A program made the position numbers and the translations under genes. Source: Chryseobacterium sp. Leaf405 (GTDB lineage: Bacteria; Bacteroidota; Bacteroidia; Flavobacteriales; Weeksellaceae). From it: DNA of 64,000 nt. The stretch spans positions 40,427 to 104,426 of the forward strand of contig NZ_LMQN01000003.1 of the NCBI RefSeq assembly GCF_001425355.1, read 5' to 3'. Below are positions 44,381 to 53,457 of this stretch, one piece after another (position 1 is the first letter of the stretch; the number at the start of each line of letters is the position of its first letter). Below the pieces are notes generated by a model that saw nothing but the letters and a program-made list of their open reading frames with translations, was not told the origin of the DNA and did no database searches.

Positions 44381-45241
44381 TTATTCTTTTAATTTATCAA
44401 GATATTCTTTTTCCAGAGAATCAATTTCGTCTATATATTCTTTTTTATTCCTGAAAACTTCAGGATTATAAGAATCTTTTGGCTGATGCTTTTTGTGCAG
44501 ATCAAACTGACTCGCATGGGAAGCCACCCAAATATCAAAATTCAGTTTTTTCATTTCTCTTAATGTATATTCATAATCTTTCTGAATCGTAGGATAAGAT
44601 GTAACTTCAGAAAATTTCTTATCAATAATAATGGTGGGCATATTGGCAATTAAGACCTTGTATTTCCTCGTGCTGTCTTTGGTTTCAAATAAATAACTAC
44701 AAGAACCTTTCGTATGTCCCGGATGATGAAGCATCGTTAATTTGGTATCTCCAAGAGTGATTAAATCTTTATCTTTTAAAATATAATCTGGGTTGATCGG
44801 TGCAAACGTAACACCATATTTCCCCATTTCGTAATCAGATTTTCCACCGCTCTTTAGCACATCAGCATCAGCCTGATCGACATATAATTTTGCTCCGGTC
44901 TCCTTTTTTATAGCCGCCATTGCTCCCAAATGATCATAATGTGCCTGCGTAAGCAATAATATTTTAGTATCCTTGTAATTAAAACCAAGCTTCTTTATAT
45001 TATTTTTGATTATCGGAAGCGAATCTGCCAATCCTGTATTGATGAGAATATTACCTTTGTTTGTCACTATTAAATAGGAAGCCAGGTCATATGTTCCCAC
45101 ATAATACAAATTTCCGGCAACCCTGAAAGGTTCATAGGGCTGCGACCATTTTGCGGGATGATCTTTAGGCTCATTGACAGTTTGAGCGTGAAATTGCGAG
45201 TTCGCCAAAGCTAAAATCAAAAAAGCTATATATTTTTTCAT
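44381..45241 (-). CDS. bla: Subclass B3 metallo-beta-lactamase, GOB-like, 286 aa
   Basis: A secreted zinc beta-lactamase. A signal peptide (MKKYIAFLILALANSQFHA) is followed by the MBL fold. The first zinc motif reads Q99-A-H101-Y-D103-H104, with Gln in place of the first His of the usual HxHxDH. That substitution is characteristic of the GOB enzymes from Elizabethkingia. The other ligands are His176 in HHPGHTKGS and His242 in ASHASQF, as in B3. The length (~290 aa) fits. It is likely active against penicillins, cephalosporins and carbapenems by family; the spectrum cannot be read here. No mobile element is near, so it is probably an intrinsic chromosomal gene. Confidence 0.88.
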   Translation of the reverse strand: MKKYIAFLILALANSQFHAQTVNEPKDHPAKWSQPYEPFRVAGNLYYVGTYDLASYLIVTNKGNILINTGLADSLPIIKNNIKKLGFNYKDTKILLLTQAHYDHLGAMAAIKKETGAKLYVDQADADVLKSGGKSDYEMGKYGVTFAPINPDYILKDKDLITLGDTKLTMLHHPGHTKGSCSYLFETKDSTRKYKVLIANMPTIIIDKKFSEVTSYPTIQKDYEYTLREMKKLNFDIWVASHASQFDLHKKHQPKDSYNPEVFRNKKEYIDEIDSLEKEYLDKLKE

Positions 45242-45261
45242 TTTTAAAAGTTAATTTATTT

Positions 45262-45639
45262 TCACATTTCATAAAATTCTAACGGCAACTGATCAGGATC
45301 TTGGGTAAAGAAAAATTCTTTTCCTGTGAATTCATCAATTCTTATTTCTTCGCAGTTTACCCCTTTTTGAATTAATTCTTCACGTTTTTCATTAATATTT
45401 TCCACTGAAAAAGCCAAATGCCTTAAACCGCAAGATTCAGGTCTGGATGGTCTTGGCGGTGGATCGGGGAAGGAAAACAATTCGATGACGTAATGATCTC
45501 CGATGGCAAGATCAAGTTTATAAGATTGTCTTTCTTCACGATACACTTCACGGATAATATTTAGCCCCAACATTTCTGTATAAAATTTCTTAGAAACTTG
45601 GTAATCTGAGCAAATGATTGCTATATGATGGATTTTCAT
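45262..45639 (-). CDS. VOC-family (glyoxalase-like, YaeR type) protein, 125 aa
   Basis: A single vicinal-oxygen-chelate domain with paired beta-alpha-beta3 units: KIHHIAIICSDYQVSKKFYTEMLGLNII and GLRHLAFSVENINEKREELIQKGV. Candidate metal ligands are His5, a Glu in HYVIELFSFPDPPPRPS, His in LRHLAF and Glu in PLEFYEM. The proline-rich loop and RPESCGLRHLAF phrase match the YaeR/GloA2 subgroup. Substrate unknown. Confidence 0.87.
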   Translation of the reverse strand: MKIHHIAIICSDYQVSKKFYTEMLGLNIIREVYREERQSYKLDLAIGDHYVIELFSFPDPPPRPSRPESCGLRHLAFSVENINEKREELIQKGVNCEEIRIDEFTGKEFFFTQDPDQLPLEFYEM

Positions 45640-45641
45640 TT

Positions 45642-46574
45642 TTAAAAATGTTTAAATTTACTGGTAATAATACTCTGATAGATTTCTTTAAGCCTTTCTC
45701 CTACTTTATCATTGTCAAGATTTTTATCAATTTCTGCGCTATGAACAACGATCTGGCTGAACTTTTTAGGACTCATTTTCATCAGTGCAGGTTTTATAGA
45801 AAAACTAAGATTTTTGATCGTTCTATCTCCTATTTTAATTTCTTGAATTTTATAGTCTGAACTTCTTTCAATTTCTTTTAATAAAACATCTTTCAAATCT
45901 GCATTGTCTATTTTAAAAATATCACCTCCCTTTTCCAAAGCTGTCTGGTCAAGTTTTCCCATGCTCGAAACTTCGTACCTTGCAGATTCCAAAATGAACG
46001 CCGTATCTTTCACCAAGACAAGATTCTGATCCTGAATTTCTTTCAATAACTCCTCTTTTGTTTTTTTAATTTCAAATTGAACATCTCTGAAAGTCAATGC
46101 TCCGGTTTCGGGAGAATAAGTATAAGTCCTCGTTTGTGATGTAGACATTAAAACCAATATTGTGGGTAATAAAACCGCAAAAGCATTGATTTTTTTTAAA
46201 CTAAATTGTTCTAAAATCCTGATATTTTTAATCAACAAATAAGGAATCGGTAATAGAGATAAAACCAGTAAATCTGAGTAATCTACAACTCTGTGAATTG
46301 AGATTGGAGAAACGATATTATATAGCTTAATAAAATTCTCAGAAAAAGATGATTTCCAGAAAATGAAAAACAATCCGGCTATAAAAACAGAATTATGTTT
46401 AAATTTAGGAAATAAATAAGTCAAAAGCATCGGAAACAAAATAATTCCGACAACATCAGATAATTTTCCCGTAAACCAGCTTGTATACTGGAATTTAAAA
46501 ATATGATCATTCAAAAATAAAATGATCACACAGATTAAAAAAACATAATTTAAAATTAAATTTTTATTTCTCAT
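45642..46574 (-). CDS. Membrane protein of unknown function, 310 aa
   Basis: Four hydrophobic helices in the first ~150 residues (LNYVFLICVIILFLNDHIF, TGKLSDVVGIILFPMLLTYLF, SVFIAGLFFIFWKSSF, LLVLSLLPIPYLLI, then INAFAVLLPTILVLMSTS) are followed by a ~160-residue soluble, charged part. No known domain was recognised. It overlaps the upstream NTF2-like gene (TAATG) and precedes the VOC gene by 2 bp, so the three form an operon. Confidence 0.7.
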   Translation of the reverse strand: MRNKNLILNYVFLICVIILFLNDHIFKFQYTSWFTGKLSDVVGIILFPMLLTYLFPKFKHNSVFIAGLFFIFWKSSFSENFIKLYNIVSPISIHRVVDYSDLLVLSLLPIPYLLIKNIRILEQFSLKKINAFAVLLPTILVLMSTSQTRTYTYSPETGALTFRDVQFEIKKTKEELLKEIQDQNLVLVKDTAFILESARYEVSSMGKLDQTALEKGGDIFKIDNADLKDVLLKEIERSSDYKIQEIKIGDRTIKNLSFSIKPALMKMSPKKFSQIVVHSAEIDKNLDNDKVGERLKEIYQSIITSKFKHF

Positions 46575-47017
46575 TATTTGATTTCTTTGCAGTTTTCCTT
46601 TCTTCTTGTATCAATTAAATATTGAATTTTCCATTCACCATTTTGCTTTATCAACTGAAAACTGTTCGCTCCACAATGAGAAAATTTCCCTTTAAAATAA
46701 AAAGAATATGGCGTAAAAACACTTGCTAAATTTCCGTCAATATGAATGGCATCAATAGTAATTCTTTCATCCAAATCGTCTTTTGACATTTTTGAAATGG
46801 AAGTAATAAATTCTTTAATATCTTCATTTTTCACCCCGTCCTTAGTGATCGTTTGGAGAATTGCCGTATCTGAAAAAGCCGTTTTCAATAATTCAGGATC
46901 AACATTTTTCATGGCAATAAATAAATTACGGATTGGCTTCTCCACCTCCGTATTTTGAGTTTGTTGTCCGAAACAAAGACCTCCCAACAATAAGGCAACA
47001 GCGAATATTTTGTTCAT
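46574..47017 (-). CDS. Secreted NTF2-like protein, 147 aa
   Basis: A signal peptide (MNKIFAVALLLGGLCFG) precedes an NTF2/SnoaL-type alpha+beta cone: VEKPIRNLFIAMKNVDPELLKTAFSDTAILQTI, then DAIHIDGNLASVFTPYSFYFKGKFSHCGANSFQLIKQNGEWKIQYLIDTRR. Periplasmic, ligand unknown. First gene of a three-gene operon on the minus strand. Confidence 0.82.
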   Translation of the reverse strand: MNKIFAVALLLGGLCFGQQTQNTEVEKPIRNLFIAMKNVDPELLKTAFSDTAILQTITKDGVKNEDIKEFITSISKMSKDDLDERITIDAIHIDGNLASVFTPYSFYFKGKFSHCGANSFQLIKQNGEWKIQYLIDTRRKENCKEIK

Positions 47018-47156
47018 AAAATTCGTTTTATCATGTGATTAAATAAAAATAAGAAAATTAAACTTTTAATTCAATATTAATTAACAAAGTTTACCTATCA
47101 ATTCGTTTGAAAAGTTATAAAATTGAATTAAATTTATCCGTTTATTTTTATCGTAT

Positions 47157-48239
47157 ATGTGGATATTTTACCTGGTCCTGACTGTATTATTTTTAATTTT
47201 AACCATACTTCCAAAAATTCAGCATTCTCACTGGGTTTTTCGTGTTCCTGAATTTGGTAAAATACAGCTTACATATTTTATCTTTTTTACTTTTATTTTT
47301 GGATTTTTTATTGATTCTTCAGAGAATTTCTGGTATTATCAGAGTCTTTTGTTGATAATGTTTGTACATCACGGTTTTACGCTGGTAAAATATACTCCGC
47401 TTTACCGTGTTAAAAAATATACACAACAATACCAATCTTCGGAAAGACTGCATTTTATTTCTGCCAATGTCTATCAGTTTAATAAAGAATATGACCGTTT
47501 TATCCAGTTAATTGAAAAATATCAACCTGAAATGTTCCTTACCATGGAGAGCAACGGTGATTGGGAAAAAGCAATACGACCTTTGGAAAAAGATTATCCG
47601 TATCAACATAAAGTGACGCTGGAAAATACCTACGGAATGCATTTTTATTCCAAAATCGAAATAAAAGAATCTAAAACACATTATTTTGTGGCTGACGATA
47701 TTCCGAGTATTGAAGCTCATTTGAAAACAAAAGACGGGTTTTCATTTGTTTTTTTTGGTGTTCATCCACCACCGCCAAGTCCAACGGAAGAAGAAACATC
47801 CAAAGAGAGAGACGGTGATTTATTGAGTACTGCAAAACGCATCCTAGAAATTAAAAAACCAATCATCGTTGTTGGCGATTTTAATAATGTTGCGTGGTCA
47901 AAATCTTCTATTTTATTCAGGAAAACAAGTCACTTAATTGATCCAAGGATTGGACATTCTTTTGTTTCAACCTTTCATGCAAAATACCGTTTGTTAAGAT
48001 TCCCGATCGATTTGATGTTTCACAGTGAAGATATTTTCATTCAGAATTTAAAGACGCTTGAAAATTTTGGTTCAGATCACCTTCCTGTTTATTGTGAATT
48101 TTTTATCGATCATGAAAATGAAGAACAGGAAGAACGCATTGATCATGCGACACAAGAAGAAAAAGCTGAAGCCGAAGAAATGATTGAAGAAGGAAAAGAA
48201 GAGGATGGAAATCGGGATGCTGTGGTGACTGAGGATTAA
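47157..48239 (+). CDS. Endonuclease/exonuclease/phosphatase (EEP) family membrane protein, 360 aa
   Basis: Two N-terminal membrane helices (IFYLVLTVLFLILTILPKI, YFIFFTFIFGFFI) are followed by an EEP domain with the characteristic blocks FISANVYQFNKEYDRF, FFGVHPPPPSP, IIVVGDFNNVAWS (GDFN) and the terminal GSDHLPVYCEF (SDH). The C-terminal ~40 residues are extremely acidic (EEQEERIDHATQEEKAEAEEMIEEGKEED). The catalytic domain probably faces the periplasm. The substrate (phospholipid, nucleic acid or other phosphodiester) is unknown. Confidence 0.85.
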   Translation: MWIFYLVLTVLFLILTILPKIQHSHWVFRVPEFGKIQLTYFIFFTFIFGFFIDSSENFWYYQSLLLIMFVHHGFTLVKYTPLYRVKKYTQQYQSSERLHFISANVYQFNKEYDRFIQLIEKYQPEMFLTMESNGDWEKAIRPLEKDYPYQHKVTLENTYGMHFYSKIEIKESKTHYFVADDIPSIEAHLKTKDGFSFVFFGVHPPPPSPTEEETSKERDGDLLSTAKRILEIKKPIIVVGDFNNVAWSKSSILFRKTSHLIDPRIGHSFVSTFHAKYRLLRFPIDLMFHSEDIFIQNLKTLENFGSDHLPVYCEFFIDHENEEQEERIDHATQEEKAEAEEMIEEGKEEDGNRDAVVTED

Positions 48240-48293
48240 TGCATTTTGATCTCATTAATAAATTTTGACTAAAAGGCATTCTATTATAAAAAA

Positions 48294-48311
48294 AGCGGGC
48301 TAAAGCCCGCT
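48294..48311 (-). terminator. Terminator / dispersed palindrome AGCGGGCTAAAGCCCGCT
   Basis: A perfect 18-bp palindrome. On the minus strand it is preceded by ATCAATAGG and followed by T7, so it can end mvaD transcription. The same module, with CGGGCTAAAGCCCG and an adjacent CTATTGA, recurs at 52401-52420. Confidence 0.75.
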
Positions 48312-48335
48312 CCTATTGATATGTAAATTCACAAA

Positions 48336-49394
48336 TTAAAACCTCATCACATCCTTCACTACCCCATTATTTTGGGTATGCTGTAATAATTCGGTTTCAA
48401 TAAAAGATTTAATTTTTTCTTCAGAACCATCATTTGGAAATAAAAGATGAACATTTGCTCCTGCATCCAACGTAAAGAATAAAGGCAGATTGGTCTCTTT
48501 TCTAAAATCCCAAACCTTATTGATAACTTCCAATGTTCCGGTTTTCATTAAAATAAATGCAGGATCGCTGATCATCATCATGGCGTGAAGCGTTAATGCC
48601 TCGTGTTCCACTAATTTAATAAAACCCTGTAAATCCCCATTAGCTAAAATTTCTTTCATCGGATCAAAATTTTCTCTCGCCTCCTGAAATCTTCTGTCTG
48701 CATAAGGATTGGTATTCATTAAACCATGACCAACAGTAGAAGAAACACTTTTTTGACCTTCGTGAATCAATAAAACCCAGTCGTTAAAATCCTTGAAAAT
48801 ATCGTGAATTTCATCATTTGGATATTGCACGGCAAAAAAATCTGAACTTCCTCTCACCTGAGATTCGCCCCATACAACCAAACCATTGTATAAACTTCGG
48901 CAAGCACTTCCGCTTCCTAATCTTGCCAAGAAAGATGCTTTCCTTAATGATTCTTCTTCAGAAATTTCTCCGGAAAAAGTTGCATCTAAATGTACAAGAC
49001 ATTTTGCTATTGCGCCAAAACCCGAAGCTGAACTCGCAATTCCTGAACTGTGAGGAAATGTATTTTCGGTTCTGATAATATATTTTCCGTTCAGAATCCA
49101 AGGAAGATACTGTTCGATATTTCTGAAATATTTTTCAATTTTTTCGGCGAATTTCACTTCTTCCTTATCTGCTAAAAATGTCTGCACAGAAAATGGTTCA
49201 TCAGCAAAAAATTCCATTGTAGTATTGGTTTTACAATGGTTTAAAGTATAACTGATACTCGGATTTGCCGGAATCTGATTGTCATATTTCCCCCAATATT
49301 TAATCAGGGCGATATTAGACGGACAGCTTTCTGAAACCGTTTGGTTACTTATTGTAAATTCGTTATTTCCTAAAAATTCCTGTGTTGTTGCCAT
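48336..49394 (-). CDS. mvaD: Diphosphomevalonate decarboxylase, 352 aa
   Basis: GHMP-kinase-fold enzyme making isopentenyl diphosphate from mevalonate diphosphate. It has the N-terminal SCPSNIALIKYWGKYDNQIPANPSISYTL, the ATP loop FPHSSGIASSASGFGAIAKC (SGIASSASG), SGSACRSLYNGLVVWGE and the C-terminal FTLDAGANVHLLFP with the catalytic Asp. It shows that the organism uses the mevalonate route, as Flavobacteriia do. Confidence 0.95.
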   Translation of the reverse strand: MATTQEFLGNNEFTISNQTVSESCPSNIALIKYWGKYDNQIPANPSISYTLNHCKTNTTMEFFADEPFSVQTFLADKEEVKFAEKIEKYFRNIEQYLPWILNGKYIIRTENTFPHSSGIASSASGFGAIAKCLVHLDATFSGEISEEESLRKASFLARLGSGSACRSLYNGLVVWGESQVRGSSDFFAVQYPNDEIHDIFKDFNDWVLLIHEGQKSVSSTVGHGLMNTNPYADRRFQEARENFDPMKEILANGDLQGFIKLVEHEALTLHAMMMISDPAFILMKTGTLEVINKVWDFRKETNLPLFFTLDAGANVHLLFPNDGSEEKIKSFIETELLQHTQNNGVVKDVMRF

Positions 49395-49442
49395 AGTTTT
49401 AGTTTAAAAATGATAAACTTTAATTTTTCCAACTTAAAAGTT

Positions 49443-51212
49443 TTAATACATCTTCTCAATAAGATCCGCATATTTTTTAAGAACCACATTTCTTTTCACC
49501 TTCAATGTCGGAGTAATTTCTCCTGAATTAATATCAAAATCTGAAGACATCAAAGTAAATTTTTTCACCTTTTCAAAATCCGACAAATGACTTTGTAATT
49601 CTTTAATTTTATCCTTATAAAAATCGTTTACTTTTTCATTTTTAACGATTTCTTCCCAATTGGTAAACTGAATATTATTTTTCTTGATAAATTCTTCCAA
49701 AAACTCAAAATTAGGAACTATTAACGCCGAAACAAACTGTTTTCCCTCAGCAATTAATACAATCTGGTTAATGAAATTATTATTTGTTAAAATATTTTCA
49801 ATCTGTTGCGGAGCAATATATTTTCCGTTAGAGGTTTTCATTAAATCCTTGATTCGGTCTGTAATAATCAGATTTCCTTTTTCATCAAATTTTCCGGCAT
49901 CACCGGTTTTAAACCAGCCATCTTCCGTGAAAACTTTTTGTGTTTCTTCAGGTCTGTTGTAATATCCTTTCATGATTCCGTCTCCTTTTGCCTGAATTTC
50001 ATCATTTTCACCGATACGAATTTCAACGCTTGGTAAAGGAAGACCGCAAGTTCCATGTTCAAAATTCTTCAAAGGAAAGGCTGTCAAAGTTGCCGTAGTT
50101 TCCGTCAGACCGTAACCAACAGTGATATGAAGCCCCATTGCTTCAAACAATTGCGTAACATCCGGCGAAACTGAGGCGCCACCACAAGGCATAAACCAAA
50201 GTCTTCCGCCCATTTTTTCTTTCACTTTATTGAAAACCAATGCATCGGCAACCGAATGTTTCACCATCAATCCAAAAGGAACTGACTGTTCTTTTCTTTT
50301 TAATTCTGCAACCTGTTTTCCAATTTCTATTGCCCAATCGAAGATTTTTTTCTTGAATGATGAACCTTCTTTGGCTTTTTCCAAAACTCCGGCGTACACT
50401 TTCTGGAAAAATCTCGGAACAGCACACATCATCGTCGGTTTCACTTCTTCTAGTGTTTTAGCGATATTTTTAGGATCTTCAAGGAAATACACTCTTGCAC
50501 CACCATACAGACAAAGCAAACTCCAGCTTCTTTCGAAAACATGAGTTAAAGGTAAAAATGCCAGTGAAAGTTCTTCTTCAAAATTTTTAAACTTAAAAAA
50601 TTCAAAGTGAGCATCGAAAGCCTTGATAAAATTTCCGTGTGTTAACATCACTCCTTTTGGCGTTCCTGTCGTTCCGGAAGTATAAATTAAGGTAGCAATA
50701 TCATCAAATTCTTTTTTGCAAAACTCAAGTTCTGCAGATGATTTTGCAATGAAATCCTCTAAGTAAAAACTGCTGAATTCTTTTTTGATCCAAACTGCTT
50801 TTTTAGAAACAATAATCGTTTCAAGATTATTTTCTTCATTTTTCAAAATTTCCAAAGAAGCATCATACTGAGCCTGATCTCCGACCAAAATAATTTTTGC
50901 CCCGGAATCCTTGATGATATATTCTGCCTGTTCAGCATTATTAGTCGAATAAATCGGAACTGTAATAGCACCGATTGAAAGCGCCGCCAAATCAAAAATC
51001 ATCCATTCGGAAGAGTTTTCCGAATAAATTGCGACTTTATCATTTTCCTGAATTCCAGCATCTTTCAGCGCATTTGCCGTTTTGGAAATGATTTCACTAA
51101 ATTTTTGCCAGCTTAATTCTTTCCATCCTGCATCTTTCTTTTTAAATCCAATTGCAGATTTTAAAGCATGTTTTTCTACATTTTTTTTGATAATTGCCTC
51201 TGCAAGATTCAT
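49443..51212 (-). CDS. Long-chain acyl-CoA synthetase (AMP-forming), 589 aa
   Basis: ANL-superfamily enzyme that activates fatty acids to acyl-CoA. It has the AMP-binding motif IATLIYTSGTTGTPKGVMLTHGN, then VGYGLTETTATLTAFPL, DGWFKTGDAGKFDEKGNLIITDRIKDLMKTSNGKYIAPQQIEN and the lysine near the C-terminus. The sequence resembles FadD15-type synthetases. It overlaps the upstream reductase gene by 4 bp (ATGA), so the two are coupled. Confidence 0.9.
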   Translation of the reverse strand: MNLAEAIIKKNVEKHALKSAIGFKKKDAGWKELSWQKFSEIISKTANALKDAGIQENDKVAIYSENSSEWMIFDLAALSIGAITVPIYSTNNAEQAEYIIKDSGAKIILVGDQAQYDASLEILKNEENNLETIIVSKKAVWIKKEFSSFYLEDFIAKSSAELEFCKKEFDDIATLIYTSGTTGTPKGVMLTHGNFIKAFDAHFEFFKFKNFEEELSLAFLPLTHVFERSWSLLCLYGGARVYFLEDPKNIAKTLEEVKPTMMCAVPRFFQKVYAGVLEKAKEGSSFKKKIFDWAIEIGKQVAELKRKEQSVPFGLMVKHSVADALVFNKVKEKMGGRLWFMPCGGASVSPDVTQLFEAMGLHITVGYGLTETTATLTAFPLKNFEHGTCGLPLPSVEIRIGENDEIQAKGDGIMKGYYNRPEETQKVFTEDGWFKTGDAGKFDEKGNLIITDRIKDLMKTSNGKYIAPQQIENILTNNNFINQIVLIAEGKQFVSALIVPNFEFLEEFIKKNNIQFTNWEEIVKNEKVNDFYKDKIKELQSHLSDFEKVKKFTLMSSDFDINSGEITPTLKVKRNVVLKKYADLIEKMY

Positions 51213-52222
51213 TTCTTCAACTTTTTATCGTTAATATAATTATTCAAATGAAAATCAATACTTTCTGAAACAGAAATAAACTGATAATCTAATTTGTCTT
51301 TAATTTTCTGGTTGGAAATTACGTTGAGCGTAGAAATAGACTCAATGTTTGTTTTTGTAATCATTCTTAATTTGGGAATTAACCATCCGAACAAAATATT
51401 TGCCCATCTTCCTAAGTTTAATTGAAATTTGGATAGGATTTTAGCTTCTTTCAACCCTAATTTTGATCTGATCTGCCTTCCTAATTCTGCGTACCCTTTA
51501 TTTTCAGCAACAATAATAAAACGTTCTCCGAAAATATTTTCTTCCATTAGTTCGATAGAAATTTTCGCTACATCTCGTACATCAACGTAACTTGTTCCGC
51601 CCGAAAATGTGAATCCATTCTTTTCAAAAGTAGGAAAAATATCTCCGCTGCTGTTTCCCCAGTTTCCACTTCCGATAATCATCCCCGGATTTACGATTGT
51701 TACATTTAAACCTTCTGCAGAAGCTCTCCACGCTTCCATTTCTGAAAGATGTTTTGATAATGAATAGGCAGAATGTTCCAGTTTTGGATTAAAATCAGAT
51801 TCTTCATCTAATTCTCCTTTTTCGTTAAAATTATCAAGTACAGCGATCGAACTTACGTGAAGAAATTTTTTAACTTCAGAACCTTCACAAGAATACAACA
51901 GATTTTCTGTTCCTTTTATATTTGTGCGATACATTTCCTTTTCATCGTGAGGATGAAAACTCACTTTTGCAGCACAGTGATATACTTCTTCAACATCTTT
52001 CAAAATATCCTGAATAGCATTAACATCATTGAAATCTACATCAACCCATTCAATTTTATTAAAAAAATCGTCGGGATTCTCCGTATAAAATTTATAGGAA
52101 TGCCTTACTTCGTTTAAATTGCTTGTCGGTCTCTTTGCTGCACGAACCGTTTTTCCCTTTTTCAGAAGTTCTAAAACGATTATTCTGCCCAAAATTCCGG
52201 TTGCTCCCGTTACAAAAACCAT
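51209..52222 (-). CDS. NAD(P)-dependent epimerase/dehydratase-type SDR, 337 aa
   Basis: Extended SDR: VTGATGILGRIIVLELLKKGKTVRAAKR (Rossmann loop), YHCAAKVSFHPHDEKEMYRTNIKGTENLL, catalytic Tyr/Lys in SAYSLSKHLSEMEAWRA, VNPGMIIGSGNWGNSSGDIF. Similar proteins act as dihydroflavonol-4-reductase-like or sterol-dehydrogenase-like enzymes; the substrate is unknown. The TTG at 52225 precedes the ATG at 52222, which I prefer. It is coupled to the acyl-CoA synthetase, suggesting lipid metabolism. Confidence 0.85.
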   Translation of the reverse strand: MVFVTGATGILGRIIVLELLKKGKTVRAAKRPTSNLNEVRHSYKFYTENPDDFFNKIEWVDVDFNDVNAIQDILKDVEEVYHCAAKVSFHPHDEKEMYRTNIKGTENLLYSCEGSEVKKFLHVSSIAVLDNFNEKGELDEESDFNPKLEHSAYSLSKHLSEMEAWRASAEGLNVTIVNPGMIIGSGNWGNSSGDIFPTFEKNGFTFSGGTSYVDVRDVAKISIELMEENIFGERFIIVAENKGYAELGRQIRSKLGLKEAKILSKFQLNLGRWANILFGWLIPKLRMITKTNIESISTLNVISNQKIKDKLDYQFISVSESIDFHLNNYINDKKLKK

Positions 52223-52400
52223 CAATTATACTTACTTGATTGCTGACTAAATTATGATAATATTCTACGTTATGCAAATTTGCGATTTTTAAAGGAGAAT
52301 TCAATTTTTAAAATGATAAAACCTTAAAAGTCGCAAAAGTTTTTATTTATAAAGTTATTTTAAATTTTGGCTAATGCCTTTGTGTTAACTATTAAAAAGA

Positions 52401-52420
52401 AAACGGGCTAAAGCCCGTTT
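52401..52420 (-). terminator. Terminator of the graspetide operon / dispersed palindrome
   Basis: AAACGGGCTAAAGCCCGTTT is a perfect 20-bp palindrome. On the minus strand it is preceded by CAATAG and followed by a T-rich tract, 33 bp after the stop of the last ligase gene. It is the second copy of the module at 48294-48311. Confidence 0.75.
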
Positions 52421-52452
52421 CTATTGACATAAATTTCGTTTTAATTCAAATT

Positions 52453-53457
52453 TTAAACTAAAACCATATTATTTCTTCTTGGCGCTTTGTCGCACAAAAT
52501 ATCTGCAATACTTTTTGAAATTTGGTTTTCTTCCGTCAGATTATCTAACCAGAAAAACTCTCCTGCTGCATTGATTTCGATAAAATAATATTCATCTTCA
52601 GGAGAAACGATAATGTCGATTGCCCCATAATCTACGTGATACACATCTAAAAGTTCTAATAATTTAGCTTCTACATCTGTCGGAAGTTCCGTCGGAATCC
52701 ATTTGTCGATAAGATTTACACCGTCTTTTCTCCAATCGATTTTTGCAGCTTCTGATTGTTGAGAATCGATCTCGAACGCATACACATCACGACCAACAAT
52801 CGTTACACGAAGTTCTTTTTTCTTTTCGATTTTCTTTTGAAACTGCATAGGACAATACAAAAGTGTGTCTAATTCTTCCAATTTATCTTCATCGATAACG
52901 TTTGTGAAAACCACACTTTCTACTCCATCCTCGTAGATTGCAAAACCTGTCTGCATTTTCGCAATTACATTTTGATGTTTCAGAATGAATTTTTTTGCTT
53001 CTTCAGGATTATTAGTCACACAGGTTTCAGGAATTTTCAGTCCTATTTTATCTGCTATTTTCAGCTGTTCCTCTTTACTGTCTAACCTTCTGTAAACACC
53101 TGGTTTCCCTAAAGAATATACATCTACAGACTCTAAAAACCCAAAAAGTGTATTGCGGATTTCACCCATCGCAGCGCCGTAGAACTTAGGATCCATTTCT
53201 TCTTTCAAACCATTACCGATATTGTAAGCTCTTCTGTACCAAACGGCAGCAATATCATCCAAGCGATGTTTTTTTTCTGGAGTTTCAAGAATTGTCATCC
53301 ATGCTCCATCCTGAAAACTTGTGGTCAGTTTATTTTTAAGTGGGTAATCATCTACGTCGAAACGGATAACTTCGCAATTATTTTTATCGATATATTCAGT
53401 TACTTTTTCGATTGAAAAATTATCTCCTGTATGTGTAATTATTAAAATTTTATTCAT
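52453..53457 (-). CDS. Graspetide ATP-grasp ligase, MvdD/MdnC-like (ester-forming type), 334 aa
   Basis: ATP-grasp enzyme expected to make omega-ester links between Thr/Ser hydroxyls and Asp/Glu side chains of the precursors at 54491-55281. It shows the RimK-like layout: an N-terminal domain (ILIITHTGDNFSIEKVTEYI, with AVWYRRAYN near 71-79), the ATP-grasp core (KMQTGFAIYEDG 167-178; PMQFQKKIEKKKELRVTIVG) and the metal/phosphate site FIEINAAGEFFWLD (292-305). The NxxGEFFWL ending is what I associate with MvdD/MdnC and the dual-function CdnC of Chryseobacterium. It overlaps the other ligase gene by 8 bp, so the two are coupled. The split of ester and amide roles is inference from this motif. 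Confidence 0.87.
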   Translation of the reverse strand: MNKILIITHTGDNFSIEKVTEYIDKNNCEVIRFDVDDYPLKNKLTTSFQDGAWMTILETPEKKHRLDDIAAVWYRRAYNIGNGLKEEMDPKFYGAAMGEIRNTLFGFLESVDVYSLGKPGVYRRLDSKEEQLKIADKIGLKIPETCVTNNPEEAKKFILKHQNVIAKMQTGFAIYEDGVESVVFTNVIDEDKLEELDTLLYCPMQFQKKIEKKKELRVTIVGRDVYAFEIDSQQSEAAKIDWRKDGVNLIDKWIPTELPTDVEAKLLELLDVYHVDYGAIDIIVSPEDEYYFIEINAAGEFFWLDNLTEENQISKSIADILCDKAPRRNNMVLV

